Positions 50,620 through 59,431 are shown, numbered from the stretch's first letter. The stretch: 64,000 nucleotides of DNA from Actinomadura terrae (GCF_022751215.1 NZ_JAICDG010000009.1:1-64000); one strand, 5' to 3'. The notes: generated by a model from the sequence alone, not told the origin. Program-made: numbers and translations.

Positions 50620-52746
50620 GTGAGTGGGGACAACAGCACGTTTGAATGGTCCGACCTGGACCGGCGGGCGGTGGACGTGGTCCGCGCCCTCGCCATGGAC
50701 GCGGTCGAGGAGGCGGGCTCGGGTCACCCCGGGACCGCGATGAGCCTCGCGCCGGCCGCCTACCTTCTCTTCCAGCGGTTCCTCCGGCACGACCCGACGG
50801 ACCCGCATTGGCCGGGCCGGGACCGGTTCGTGCTGTCGTGCGGGCATTCCAGCCTGACCCTGTACATCCAGCTCTACCTGTCGGGCTACCCGCTGACGCT
50901 GGACGACCTGAAGTCGCTGCGCAAGTGGGGCAGCCTCACCCCGGGCCACCCCGAGTTCGGGCACACCGCGGGCGTGGAGACGACCACGGGGCCGCTCGGC
51001 CAGGGCATCGCCAACGCCGTGGGCATGGCGATGGCGGCGCGCCGCGAGCGCGGCCTGTTCGACCCGGACGCGCCGCTCGGCGAGTCCCCCTTCGACCACA
51101 CCGTCTGGGCGTTCGCGTCCGACGGCGACATCGAGGAGGGCATCAGCCACGAGGCGAGCGCGCTCGCCGGCCACCAGCGGCTCGGCAACCTGGTGCTGCT
51201 GTACGACGACAACCACATCTCGATCGAGGACGACACGGCGATCGCGCTGTCGGAGGACGTCCGCGCCCGGTACGCGGCCTACGGCTGGGACGTGCACAAC
51301 GTCGACTGGACCGAGAACGGCGACTACGAGGAGAACGTCGGCCGGCTCGCCGAGGCGTTCGCCGCCGCGCAGGCCGAGACGTCCCGCCCGTCGTTCATCG
51401 CCCTGCGCACGATCATCGGCTGGCCCGCGCCGAACAAGAAGAACACCGGCAAGATCCACGGGTCCGCGCTGGGCGCCGACGAGGTCGCCGCGACCAAGCG
51501 GCTCCTCGGCATGGACCCGGCGAAGACCTTCCAGGTCCCCGAGGAGGTCCTCGACCACGCCCGCGCGGTGTCCGCGCGGGGCCGCGCCGAGCACGGCGAA
51601 TGGAACAAGGCGTTCGCGGCCTGGCGCGAGGCGAACGCGGTGCGCGCCGCCGAGTACGACCGGATCTCGACGCGGACGCTCCCGGCGGGCTGGGAAGCGG
51701 CCCTGCCGGAGTTCGAGGCGGGCAAGGCGCTCGCGACCCGCGCCGCGTCCGGCGAGGTGCTGACCGCGCTGGCGCCGGTGCTGCCGGAGCTGTGGGGCGG
51801 CTCGGCGGACCTGGCCGAGAGCAACAACACGACGATGAAGGGCGAGCCGTCCTTCATCCCCGAGGAGTTCCAGACCAAGGAGTTCCCGGGCGACCGGTAC
51901 GGCCGCACGCTGCACTTCGGCGTCCGCGAGCATGCGATGGGCGCGATCTGCAACGGGATCGCGCTGCACGGCGGCACCCGCCCCTACGGCGGCACGTTCC
52001 TGATCTTCAGCGACTACATGCGCCCGGCGGTGCGGCTCGCGGCGCTGATGAAGCTGCCGGTCACCTACGTGTGGACGCACGACTCGATCGGCCTCGGCGA
52101 GGACGGCCCGACCCACCAGCCGGTCGAGCACCTGTGGGCGCTGCGCGCGATCCCCGGCCTGGACGTGGTGCGCCCGGCGGACGCGAACGAGACCGCGGTC
52201 GCGTGGCGGACCGTCCTGGAGCACGGCGACCGCCCGGCGGGCCTCGCGCTGACCCGGCAGAAGCTGCCGACGCTGGAGCGCGGCGGCGGGATCGCGTCCG
52301 CGGACGGCGCGGCCAAGGGCGGCTACGTGCTGGTGGACGCCGAGGGCGGCCGGCCCGAGGTGATCCTCATCGCGACCGGCAGTGAGGTGCAACTCGCATT
52401 GGAGGCGCGCGAGACCCTCCAGGCGGAGGGCACCCCGACGCGGGTCGTCTCGATGCCGTGCGTGGAGTGGTTCGAGGAGCAGACCGACGCCTACCGGCAG
52501 GAGGTGCTGCCGCCCGGCGTGCGCGCCCGCGTGTCGGTGGAGGCCGGGATCGCGCTCGGCTGGCGCGGCTACGTCGGCGACACCGGCGAGTCGGTGAGCC
52601 TGGAGCACTTCGGCGCGTCCGCCGACTACAAGACGCTGTACCTCCAGTTCGGGATCACCGCCGAGCGGGTCGTCGCGGCGGCGAAGGCCAGCCTGATCAA
52701 GGCCGGTGTCAAGGACGCCGGCCGCGGCGAGACCACCGGCAACTGA
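50620..52746 (+). CDS. tkt: Transketolase
   Basis: This 708-aa thiamine-diphosphate enzyme moves two-carbon units between sugar phosphates. Motifs are AGSGHPGTAMSLAP near the N-terminus, TPGHPEFGHT, the ThDP site ASDGDIEEGISHEA followed by DDNHISIED, and GVREHAMGAICNG. The GTG at 50620 has GAGAGGAG 11 bp upstream and matches the family start. It opens the operon tkt-tal-pgi-pgi-pgi-orf-zwf-opcA. Confidence 0.96.
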   Translation: MSGDNSTFEWSDLDRRAVDVVRALAMDAVEEAGSGHPGTAMSLAPAAYLLFQRFLRHDPTDPHWPGRDRFVLSCGHSSLTLYIQLYLSGYPLTLDDLKSLRKWGSLTPGHPEFGHTAGVETTTGPLGQGIANAVGMAMAARRERGLFDPDAPLGESPFDHTVWAFASDGDIEEGISHEASALAGHQRLGNLVLLYDDNHISIEDDTAIALSEDVRARYAAYGWDVHNVDWTENGDYEENVGRLAEAFAAAQAETSRPSFIALRTIIGWPAPNKKNTGKIHGSALGADEVAATKRLLGMDPAKTFQVPEEVLDHARAVSARGRAEHGEWNKAFAAWREANAVRAAEYDRISTRTLPAGWEAALPEFEAGKALATRAASGEVLTALAPVLPELWGGSADLAESNNTTMKGEPSFIPEEFQTKEFPGDRYGRTLHFGVREHAMGAICNGIALHGGTRPYGGTFLIFSDYMRPAVRLAALMKLPVTYVWTHDSIGLGEDGPTHQPVEHLWALRAIPGLDVVRPADANETAVAWRTVLEHGDRPAGLALTRQKLPTLERGGGIASADGAAKGGYVLVDAEGGRPEVILIATGSEVQLALEARETLQAEGTPTRVVSMPCVEWFEEQTDAYRQEVLPPGVRARVSVEAGIALGWRGYVGDTGESVSLEHFGASADYKTLYLQFGITAERVVAAAKASLIKAGVKDAGRGETTGN

Positions 52747-52773
52747 ACCCCCGACAACCGAACCACCGGCTCA

Positions 52774-52797
52774 CGGGGCCCGTCTCGGCGGGCCCCG
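52774..52797 (+). terminator. Hairpin between tkt and tal
   Basis: CGGGGCCCG (52774-52782) and CGGGCCCCG (52789-52797) form a 9-bp stem with a 6-nt loop, 28 bp after the tkt stop. It could partially end transcription or protect the tkt message, lowering expression of the downstream genes relative to tkt. The roles are inferred. Confidence 0.55.
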
Positions 52798-52835
52798 GGG
52801 CCGCCCCCCGCGAACTCGATGACGAGGAGAAAGCG

Positions 52836-53951
52836 ATGAGCGACAACCTGAAGCGGCTCTCGGACGAGGGCGTGTCGATCTGGCTCGACGACATCAGCCG
52901 GGAACGGCTGCGGACGGGCGGCCTCGCGGCCCTGGTCAGGGACAGCAACGTCGTCGGCGTCACGTCCAACCCGACGATCTTCGCCAAGGCGCTGAGCAAG
53001 GGCACCGCCTACGACGACCAGGTCCGCGACCTGGCGCTGCGCGGCGTGGACGTCGAGGAGGCGTCCCGCGCGATCACCACCTACGACATCCGCTGGGGCT
53101 GCGACGTGCTGCGCCCCGTCTACGACCGGACGGAGGGCCTGGACGGCCGCGTGTCGATCGAGGTCGACCCGCGGCTGGCCCGCGAGACCGACCGGACGGT
53201 CGCCGAGGCGCGCGCGCTGTGGTGGCTGGTGGACCGGCCGAACCTGTTCATCAAGATCCCGGCGACGCCCGCCGGGCTGCCGGCGATCACCGCGACGCTC
53301 GCCGAGGGCATCAGCGTGAACGTGACGCTGATCTTCTCGCTGGAGCGGTACGGCGAGGTCATCGAGGCGTTCTTCGCGGGCCTGGAGCAGGCGCGCGCGA
53401 ACGGCCACGACCTGTCGCAGATCGCCTCGGTCGCCTCGTTCTTCGTCAGCCGGGTCGACACCGAGATCGACAAGCGGCTCGACAAGATCGGCTCGGACGA
53501 GGCGAAGGGCCTGCGCTCCAAGGCGGGCCTCGCCAACGCGCGGCTCGCGTACGCGCTGTACGAGGAGAAGTTCGGCACCGACCGCTGGAAGGCGCTGAAG
53601 GACGCGGGGGCCCGCCCGCAGCGTCCGCTGTGGGCGTCCACCGGCGTGAAGGACCCGAACCTCAAGGACACCCTGTACGTGGACGAGCTGGTCGCGCCCG
53701 GCACCGTGAACACGATGCCGGAGGCGACGCTGGAGGCCGAGGCCGACCACGGCGAGGTCCGCGGCGACACGGTCCGGGGCGCCTACGACGACGCCCGCGC
53801 GCACATGGCGGCGCTGAAGGCCGTCGGCGTCGACTACGACGACGTGGTGCAGGTCCTGGAGGACGAGGGCGTCGAGAAGTTCGAGGCGTCCTGGACGGAG
53901 CTGCTCGGCTCCATCTCCGGCGAGTTGAAGTCCAAGAGGGCCGGCGCGTGA
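52836..53951 (+). CDS. tal: Transaldolase
   Basis: This 371-aa enzyme exchanges dihydroxyacetone units between sugar phosphates. The Schiff-base lysine is in NLFIKIPATPAG, and GVTSNPTIFAKAL and VASFFVSRVDTE are family motifs. Length fits the long actinobacterial/cyanobacterial transaldolases. AGGAG lies 8 bp before the ATG. Its stop overlaps the GTG of pgi by 4 bp; in some bacteria the same two activities occur as one fused Tal-Pgi protein. Confidence 0.96.
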   Translation: MSDNLKRLSDEGVSIWLDDISRERLRTGGLAALVRDSNVVGVTSNPTIFAKALSKGTAYDDQVRDLALRGVDVEEASRAITTYDIRWGCDVLRPVYDRTEGLDGRVSIEVDPRLARETDRTVAEARALWWLVDRPNLFIKIPATPAGLPAITATLAEGISVNVTLIFSLERYGEVIEAFFAGLEQARANGHDLSQIASVASFFVSRVDTEIDKRLDKIGSDEAKGLRSKAGLANARLAYALYEEKFGTDRWKALKDAGARPQRPLWASTGVKDPNLKDTLYVDELVAPGTVNTMPEATLEAEADHGEVRGDTVRGAYDDARAHMAALKAVGVDYDDVVQVLEDEGVEKFEASWTELLGSISGELKSKRAGA

Positions 53952-55600
53952 CCTCGGTGGTGACCGCCGGGGGGATCTCGGTCACCATCCGCGGGCCCGT
54001 CCTCGACGAGAGCGAGACGGTACTGGACCGGCTCGTCTCCGACGGGGTTCCGGGGGCGCTGGCCTCGCGTAACGCGAAGCTCTGGGGGCCTGACGCGGCC
54101 CCGCTCGCCGCCCGCAGGCTGGGCTGGCTGGGGCTGCCGGAGACCTCGCGGTCGCTGGCCCCCCGGCTGGCCGGGCTCGCGGAGCGGGCCCGCGACGACG
54201 GGCTCGACCGGATCATGCTGGCCGGAGCGGGTGGCCCCGCGCTGGCCGCCGAGGCGATCTGCCGCACGGCGGGGGTCGAGCTGACCGTCCTGGACACCGC
54301 CGATCCGCACGAGGTCGCCCGCGTCCTCGCCGCGGACCTGGACCGGACGCTCGTCGTCACGGCGGGCGAGAGCCTGGAGGCGGACGCCCTGCGGCGCGTC
54401 CTCGTCGAGGCGTTCGCCGAGGCGGGCGTGGAGGGCGGACCGGCGCGCCGTTTCGTCGCCGTCGCGGACGCCGGGTCGGCGCTGGAGGGCGCGGCCCGCG
54501 AGGCGGGCTGGCCGGTCGTGCCGTCCGAGCCGGACGTGGGCGACCGGTTCGGCGCGCTCGGCGCGGCGGCGCTGGTGCCCGCCGCGCTCGCGGGCGCGGA
54601 CGTCGACGCGCTGCTGGACGAGGCGACCCGGCTGGCGGGCGCTCTCCGCCAGCCCTACGACAACCCGGCGCTGGCGTTCGGCGCCGCGCTCGGCGCCTCG
54701 GCGCTCGGGCACCGCGACAAGCTGGTCATCGCCGACCACGGCTCGGGGCTCGCGGGCTTCGCCGGGTGGGCCGAGCAGCTCGTGGCGGGCGCGACGGGCA
54801 AGCGGGGCAAGGGGCTGCTGCCGATCGTGGTGGAGGGCGTCGACTCGCCCGGCTTCGAGCTGACCGACGAGCTGCGCCGGGTCATCCTCGGGCGCCGCCC
54901 GGACGAGCCGGGTCCCGGCCGCGAGGCGGGGGTCAGCGTCGCGGGTCCGCTCGGTGCCCAGTTCCTGCTGTGGGAGTACGCGACGGCGGTCGCGTCCCGC
55001 GTGATCGGCGTCGATCCGTTCGCCGAGCCGGACGTCGGCGAGTCGCTCGACAGCACCGCCGCGCTGCTGCGCTCGGAGGAGGGCGCGGCGCCGACCGTCG
55101 TGCACCGGCCGCCCGCGCTCGTCTCGGACGCGGTGGAGGTGCACGCGCCGGAGGAGCTGCTGAGGGGCGCCCGGACGCTCACGGGCGTCCTGGAGGCGCT
55201 GCTGGAGGCCGTTCCGGAGCACGGCTACCTCGCCGTCCTCGCGTATCTGGACCGTTCCGGCGACGCGCGCGCGGCGGACCTGCGCCCGCTGCTCGCCGAG
55301 CGCGGCGGCAAGCTGCGCAAGCGGGCGGCGCCGGTGACGTTCGGCTGGGGCCCGCGGCACCTGCACGCGACCGGCCAGTACCACAAGGGCGGCCCGCCCA
55401 ACGGCGTGTTCTTGCAGATCACGGGGGCGGTGACCGGCGACGTGCCGGTGCCCGGCCGCCCGTACACGCTGGGCGAGCTGCAACTGGCGCAGGCGTTCGG
55501 GGATTTGCGCGTGCTGCGGTCGCTGCCGCGGCCCGCCGTCCGGGTCCATCTGCGCGACCGCGCGGAGGGACTCGCCCAGCTCGCCGGCGCCCTCACCTGA
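53948..55600 (+). CDS. pgi: Glucose-6-phosphate isomerase, canonical copy (pgi1)
   Basis: This 550-aa protein belongs to the Pgi branch found in actinobacteria and in fused Tal-Pgi enzymes. It interconverts glucose 6-phosphate and fructose 6-phosphate. The sugar-phosphate segment EQLVAGATGKRGKGLLPIVV, the helix QFLLWEYATAVA and the active-site HATGQYHKGGPPNGVFLQIT (about residues 473-492) are intact. The GTG overlaps the tal stop (GTGA). It is followed by two further Pgi-like genes. Confidence 0.9.
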   Translation: MTSVVTAGGISVTIRGPVLDESETVLDRLVSDGVPGALASRNAKLWGPDAAPLAARRLGWLGLPETSRSLAPRLAGLAERARDDGLDRIMLAGAGGPALAAEAICRTAGVELTVLDTADPHEVARVLAADLDRTLVVTAGESLEADALRRVLVEAFAEAGVEGGPARRFVAVADAGSALEGAAREAGWPVVPSEPDVGDRFGALGAAALVPAALAGADVDALLDEATRLAGALRQPYDNPALAFGAALGASALGHRDKLVIADHGSGLAGFAGWAEQLVAGATGKRGKGLLPIVVEGVDSPGFELTDELRRVILGRRPDEPGPGREAGVSVAGPLGAQFLLWEYATAVASRVIGVDPFAEPDVGESLDSTAALLRSEEGAAPTVVHRPPALVSDAVEVHAPEELLRGARTLTGVLEALLEAVPEHGYLAVLAYLDRSGDARAADLRPLLAERGGKLRKRAAPVTFGWGPRHLHATGQYHKGGPPNGVFLQITGAVTGDVPVPGRPYTLGELQLAQAFGDLRVLRSLPRPAVRVHLRDRAEGLAQLAGALT

Positions 55601-55686
55601 TCGAACGCCTGACCGAACGAAAGTGATCGCCGGAGATGGTCGCGAATGCCCTTTCGCTCCTGAAACGATGGGGGCGGGAGGGATCG

Positions 55687-57354
55687 GTGGCCGGATTCGA
55701 CGTACTGACGCGCGGCGACGTGCTGGACACGGCGCTGCGCGCGAGGGAGCACCTCGTGAGCGGCGGCGTCCCCGGCGCGCTGGCCGCCAAGGACCCGCGG
55801 CTGTGGGGGCGGAGCGCCGCCGACCACGGCAGGCTCGGCTGGCTCGACCTGCCGTTCGCCTCGCGCGGCCTGCTGAACCAGGTGGACGCCCTGGTCGCCG
55901 AGGCGCGGTACTCGGGCCTGGACCACATCGTCCTGATCGGTGTCGGCGCGGAGAGCCTCGCCGCCCAGGCGGTCATGGAGGCGCACGCGCGGGGCGGCGC
56001 CGACCGGCCCACCGGGACGCTGACCGTCCTGGACGGCAGCGACACCGCCGCGCTCGCGTTCGCGCTGGAGCGGCTCGACCGGACCCTCGTCGTGCTGGCC
56101 AGCAAGGTCGGGGTGTCGCTGGAGGGCGACGCCTACCGGCGGATCTTCGCGGGGGCGTTCCGGGAGCGGGGCCTGTCCGAGCGCGAGATCGCGGGCCGCT
56201 TCCTGGTCGTCACCGACCACGGCAGCCCGTTGCACGACTTCGCCCGCCAGTGCGGGTACCGGCTCGGGCTGACCGACCCGTACCTGCCGGGCCACTTCGG
56301 CGCGCTGTCGGCCTACGGGCTCGTCCCGGCGGTGCTCGCGGGCGCCGACGCCGGGCGGCTGCTGGAGGACGCGGCGGCGCTGGCGCCCTCGCTGTCCAAG
56401 GACGACGACAACCCCGGCCTGCTGCTCGGCGCGATCCTCGGCGGCTGCGCGCAGCAGGGCACCGGCGGCGTCGCGCGCGACAAGGTGATGCTGCGCGAGC
56501 CCGCCGGGCAGGGCGCGCTCAGCGCGTGGATCTCCCAGCTCCTCGCAGTCGGCACCGGCAAGCAGGGGCTCGGGCTGCTGGCGGTGGAGCCGCCGGGGGC
56601 CAGGGGCGCGTTCCCCGACGTGCACGGCGTGGCGCTGAACCCGCGGTCCCCGGGGCAGGAGGAGGCCGACACCTCCGTGCTGGCGCCGCTCGGCGCGCAG
56701 TTCCTGCTGTGGGAGTACGCGACGGCGGTGGCGGGCTGGCTGCTCGGCGTCAACCCGTTCGAGCAGGGCGGCACCTCCGTCCAGGAGGCGGAGGACGACG
56801 CGGCGACGCTGCTGCGCGCGGCGGGCCGGGGGCCGCTGCCCGACGAGCCGCCGGTGTACGTCGAGGACGGCATCGAAGTGCACGCCGACTTCCCGTGGCC
56901 GCCCGGCGCGGACCTGCGGACGGTCCTCGGCGGGCTCACGGCCGCGGTCCCGGCGGACGGCTACCTGTCGGTGGTGACGTACCTGTCGGGCGACTTCTCC
57001 GGCCGCTACCTGGCGCCGTCGTTCGCGCGCGCGTCCGGACGTCCCGTGGTGTACGGGCAGGGGCCCTCCTATCCGCACGCCACCGGACCGATCCACAAGG
57101 AGGGGCCGGGCAACGGCGCGTTCCTCGTCATCACCGGCGACCCCGCGCCGGGCGACGAGCTCGCCGCGCACCCCGTCCCGGGGCGCCCCTACGGTCTGGC
57201 GAAGCTGCGGCTCGCGCGCGCCCTCGCCGAGGTGCGGTCGCTGCGCGCCCGCGGGCTGCCGACCCTCCGGATGCACCTGCGCGACCCGGTGGAGGGCGCC
57301 GGGCTGCTGACCGAGGCCGTGCGCGCGGTGGCGGGAGCGGGACGCGGCAGGTGA
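55687..57354 (+). CDS. Glucose-6-phosphate isomerase paralogue 2
   Basis: This 555-aa protein is a second Pgi-like protein directly after pgi1. It keeps QFLLWEYATAVAGWLLG and a recognisable sugar site ISQLLAVGTGKQGLGLLAV, but the active-site segment reads HATGPIHKEGPGNGAFLVIT (about residues 464-483), with Gln to Pro and Gly to Glu changes; the His and Lys remain. It could be active, altered in substrate or a partner of pgi1. The GTG at 55687 has GGGAGG 6 bp upstream; ATG 55636 is poorly placed relative to its ribosome-binding site. The gap to pgi1 is 86 bp. Confidence 0.85.
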   Translation: MAGFDVLTRGDVLDTALRAREHLVSGGVPGALAAKDPRLWGRSAADHGRLGWLDLPFASRGLLNQVDALVAEARYSGLDHIVLIGVGAESLAAQAVMEAHARGGADRPTGTLTVLDGSDTAALAFALERLDRTLVVLASKVGVSLEGDAYRRIFAGAFRERGLSEREIAGRFLVVTDHGSPLHDFARQCGYRLGLTDPYLPGHFGALSAYGLVPAVLAGADAGRLLEDAAALAPSLSKDDDNPGLLLGAILGGCAQQGTGGVARDKVMLREPAGQGALSAWISQLLAVGTGKQGLGLLAVEPPGARGAFPDVHGVALNPRSPGQEEADTSVLAPLGAQFLLWEYATAVAGWLLGVNPFEQGGTSVQEAEDDAATLLRAAGRGPLPDEPPVYVEDGIEVHADFPWPPGADLRTVLGGLTAAVPADGYLSVVTYLSGDFSGRYLAPSFARASGRPVVYGQGPSYPHATGPIHKEGPGNGAFLVITGDPAPGDELAAHPVPGRPYGLAKLRLARALAEVRSLRARGLPTLRMHLRDPVEGAGLLTEAVRAVAGAGRGR

Positions 57355-59072
57355 CAGGCTTCACGAAGGTCGTCTCGGGGGAGACGGCGATCACCGCCCG
57401 GGGAATGCTCCGGGAGGTGGCCGAGCGCGCGCTCGGCCGCCTGTGGATCGACCAGGTACCCGTTCGGCTCGCGTCCGAGGACGCGAGCCTGTGGTCGCCC
57501 GCCCCCGCCGAATCGACGCGCTACGACGACCGAACACGCCACGGCGAACAAACGAGGTATTCCGAACGAGTTCGGCCCGGCGAAGAACCACGGCCCGATG
57601 AGGAAACACAGCGCGACGAGGGAGGGCGGGCGCCGGAGGAGGGCCGGGCGGTGTGCTGGCCCGGCCAGCCGGGGCCGGCGCGGGCGGTGCTGGTGCGCGT
57701 CGGCGAGATGCGCGCGCACGCCCTGGAGAACGGGCTGACCGACGTGGTGCTGCTCGGCCGGGGCGCCCCGGCGCGGGCCGCGGACGTGATCGTCCGGCAC
57801 TCCCCCGGCGCCGGTCCGCTGACCGTCCTGGACGGCCCGGACCCGGGCCCGCTGCTGCGCGCCGCCGGCGACCCCGACCGGCTGTCCCGGACGCTGATCG
57901 TGATCACCGGCGACGATCCGGGCACCGAGACGCTCCGCCGCGTCCTGCTCGGGATGCTGGCGGACGCAGGCCTGTCCCCCACCGAGATCGCGCGGCGGTG
58001 CGTCACGGTGGCGGCGCCGGGCACCGCGCCCGCCAAGTTCGCCGCCGAGGCCGGGCACACGCTGATCGAGGCCCCCGCGCCGACCGCGTTCGGGGCGCTG
58101 TCGCCCTACGCGCTGGTCCCCGCCGCGCTGGCCGGGGCCGACACGTCGGCGCTGCTGGACGAGGCTGCGTCCGTCCTGCCCTCGCTCACCCGGCCCGAGC
58201 ACAACCCGGGGCTGATCCTCGGCGCGATCCTCGGCGGCGCGGTGCGCGCCGGGCGGGGGACGGTCGTACTCGGCGGCTACACCACCGCGCTCACGGGCGT
58301 CGCCGACTGGATCGCGGTGCTGCTCGACGAGGCCGTCCAGGGGCGGCTCCTGCCGGTCGTGCAGGAGGGCGGGCTCCCGCTGGTGCCCGCCGAGGACATG
58401 TTCCTGGTCACGCTCGACGGCCGCCCGCACCAGGACGACGCGACCGTCTCCGGGCCACTCGCCGCGCAGCTCGCCGTGTGGGAGTACGCCGCCGCCGTCG
58501 CCGCCTACCTGCTGGGCCTGGACCCGACGGCGCCGCCCGTCCGCGCCGCCGCGCCGACCCTCGACGACGGGACGGGCGAGCCGCTGCTCACCGACGGGGA
58601 GCAGGGCCGCGCCGTCGAGGCCCACACCGCCGACCCCGCGCTCGCGGAGGCGGGCGGGCTGGTGCCGCTGCTGGACGCGCTGGCCGCGCGGGTCGGCCCG
58701 GACGAGCACCTGGCCCTCGTCGCCTACCTCGACGCGGACGCCGAGCACGGGCAGGGCGCGCAGGTCCGGCGGCTGGCGGCGCTGCTGGCCGCGCGGTGCG
58801 CGCGTCCCGTCACCGTCAGTTGGGGCTTCCGTTACCCCGCGCTCGGGAATGATCTCCAGGAGAAGGGCGTATACCTGATGGTGACCGGCAACGTCGAACA
58901 CGACGTTCCGGTCCCGGACCGGCACCACCGGCTGGGCATGCTGCAACTCGCGCAGGCCCTCGGCGACGCCCGCGCGGCGCGCGGGAACGGCCGTCCGGTG
59001 GTCCGGCTGCATCTACAGAACCGCTGGGCGGGATTCGCCCGGTTGCTCGACCGCGCCCGAGGAGGGGCATGA
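57351..59072 (+). CDS. Pgi-like protein 3, probable pseudoenzyme
   Basis: This 573-aa protein aligns with the two preceding Pgi-like proteins over most of its length (ALVPAALAGADTSALLDEAA, AAQLAVWEYAAAVAAYLLG, VPVPDRHHRLGMLQLAQALG). The catalytic segments are lost. The STGK-type sugar site is IAVLLDEAVQGRLLPVV, and HATGxxHKGG has become PALGNDLQEK with a three-residue deletion (about 496-505). A charged low-complexity insert of about 50 residues (near 50-100, rich in Arg, Glu, Asp) is unique to it. The GTG overlaps the pgi2 stop by 4 bp. A regulatory or structural partner role is possible. Confidence 0.83.
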   Translation: MTGFTKVVSGETAITARGMLREVAERALGRLWIDQVPVRLASEDASLWSPAPAESTRYDDRTRHGEQTRYSERVRPGEEPRPDEETQRDEGGRAPEEGRAVCWPGQPGPARAVLVRVGEMRAHALENGLTDVVLLGRGAPARAADVIVRHSPGAGPLTVLDGPDPGPLLRAAGDPDRLSRTLIVITGDDPGTETLRRVLLGMLADAGLSPTEIARRCVTVAAPGTAPAKFAAEAGHTLIEAPAPTAFGALSPYALVPAALAGADTSALLDEAASVLPSLTRPEHNPGLILGAILGGAVRAGRGTVVLGGYTTALTGVADWIAVLLDEAVQGRLLPVVQEGGLPLVPAEDMFLVTLDGRPHQDDATVSGPLAAQLAVWEYAAAVAAYLLGLDPTAPPVRAAAPTLDDGTGEPLLTDGEQGRAVEAHTADPALAEAGGLVPLLDALAARVGPDEHLALVAYLDADAEHGQGAQVRRLAALLAARCARPVTVSWGFRYPALGNDLQEKGVYLMVTGNVEHDVPVPDRHHRLGMLQLAQALGDARAARGNGRPVVRLHLQNRWAGFARLLDRARGGA

Positions 59073-59431
59073 GCGCGCGCCGCCGGCGAGGCCACCCGCC
59101 TCCGCCCGACGCCCTCGGCCTCCCGCGACGGCGCCGGCGCCATGGACATGGGTCACGGCGCCATGGACATGTGTCACGGACACTGGGTCAACACAGGATG
59201 CGTGGTCAGATCACTATGCACGGGCTTGTCGATACAAACGGCCTGAGCGGTATGCCGGGCCATATGAGCGAACACCGTCTTATGGGCGAACACCGTCTTA
59301 TGAGCAGGCACGGTCTTGTAAGTGAACACGGTTTTATGGGCGAGCACCGTCCCCCCGGGGCGGGCCGCGATACGAGGACGGGACAGTGGGCAAGAACGGG
59401 CCACGTAGCGACAGAGGGGGCCGCCAGGTGA
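59069..59431 (+). CDS. Possible small His/Met-rich repeat protein between pgi3 and zwf
   Basis: This 120-codon frame starts at an ATG that overlaps the pgi3 stop by 4 bp (ATGA), with GGAGG just upstream. It ends at a TGA overlapping the zwf GTG (GTGA), the same coupling seen elsewhere in the operon. It encodes an Arg/Pro-rich start, two copies of a Met/His/Gly segment and five hexapeptides like MSEHRL or MGEHRL. Third-position GC is low in the middle, which argues against an old, ordinary gene. I know no family. It may be a recent repeat-derived protein, a metal-binding peptide or an untranslated leader that happens to stay open. Confidence 0.45.
   Translation: MSARRRRGHPPPPDALGLPRRRRRHGHGSRRHGHVSRTLGQHRMRGQITMHGLVDTNGLSGMPGHMSEHRLMGEHRLMSRHGLVSEHGFMGEHRPPGAGRDTRTGQWARTGHVATEGAAR
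59135..59176. repeat. 21-bp direct repeat (x2) between pgi3 and zwf
   Basis: Units at 59135-59155 and 59156-59176 start CGGCGCCATGGACATG and differ at one base (GGGTCA versus GTGTCA). They keep the reading frame of the possible small ORF. Confidence 0.85.
59264..59353. repeat. 18-bp tandem repeat (x5) upstream of zwf
   Basis: Five 18-bp units follow the consensus ATGRGCGAACACCGTCTT: 59264-59281, 59282-59299, 59300-59317, 59318-59335 and 59336-59353. The first two differ at one base only. The unit length is a multiple of three, so the array keeps an open frame coding (M/V)(S/G)(E/R)H(R/G)(L/F/P). It ends 74 bp before the zwf GTG. Confidence 0.9.

Noticed and set aside
50155..52608. Very long open frame on the minus strand opposite tkt (about 817 codons), and similar frames opposite tal, pgi and zwf-opcA
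   Set aside because: These are frames kept open by extreme GC bias. Their translations are low-complexity Arg/Pro/Ala/Val strings without motifs, while the plus strand encodes clear enzymes.
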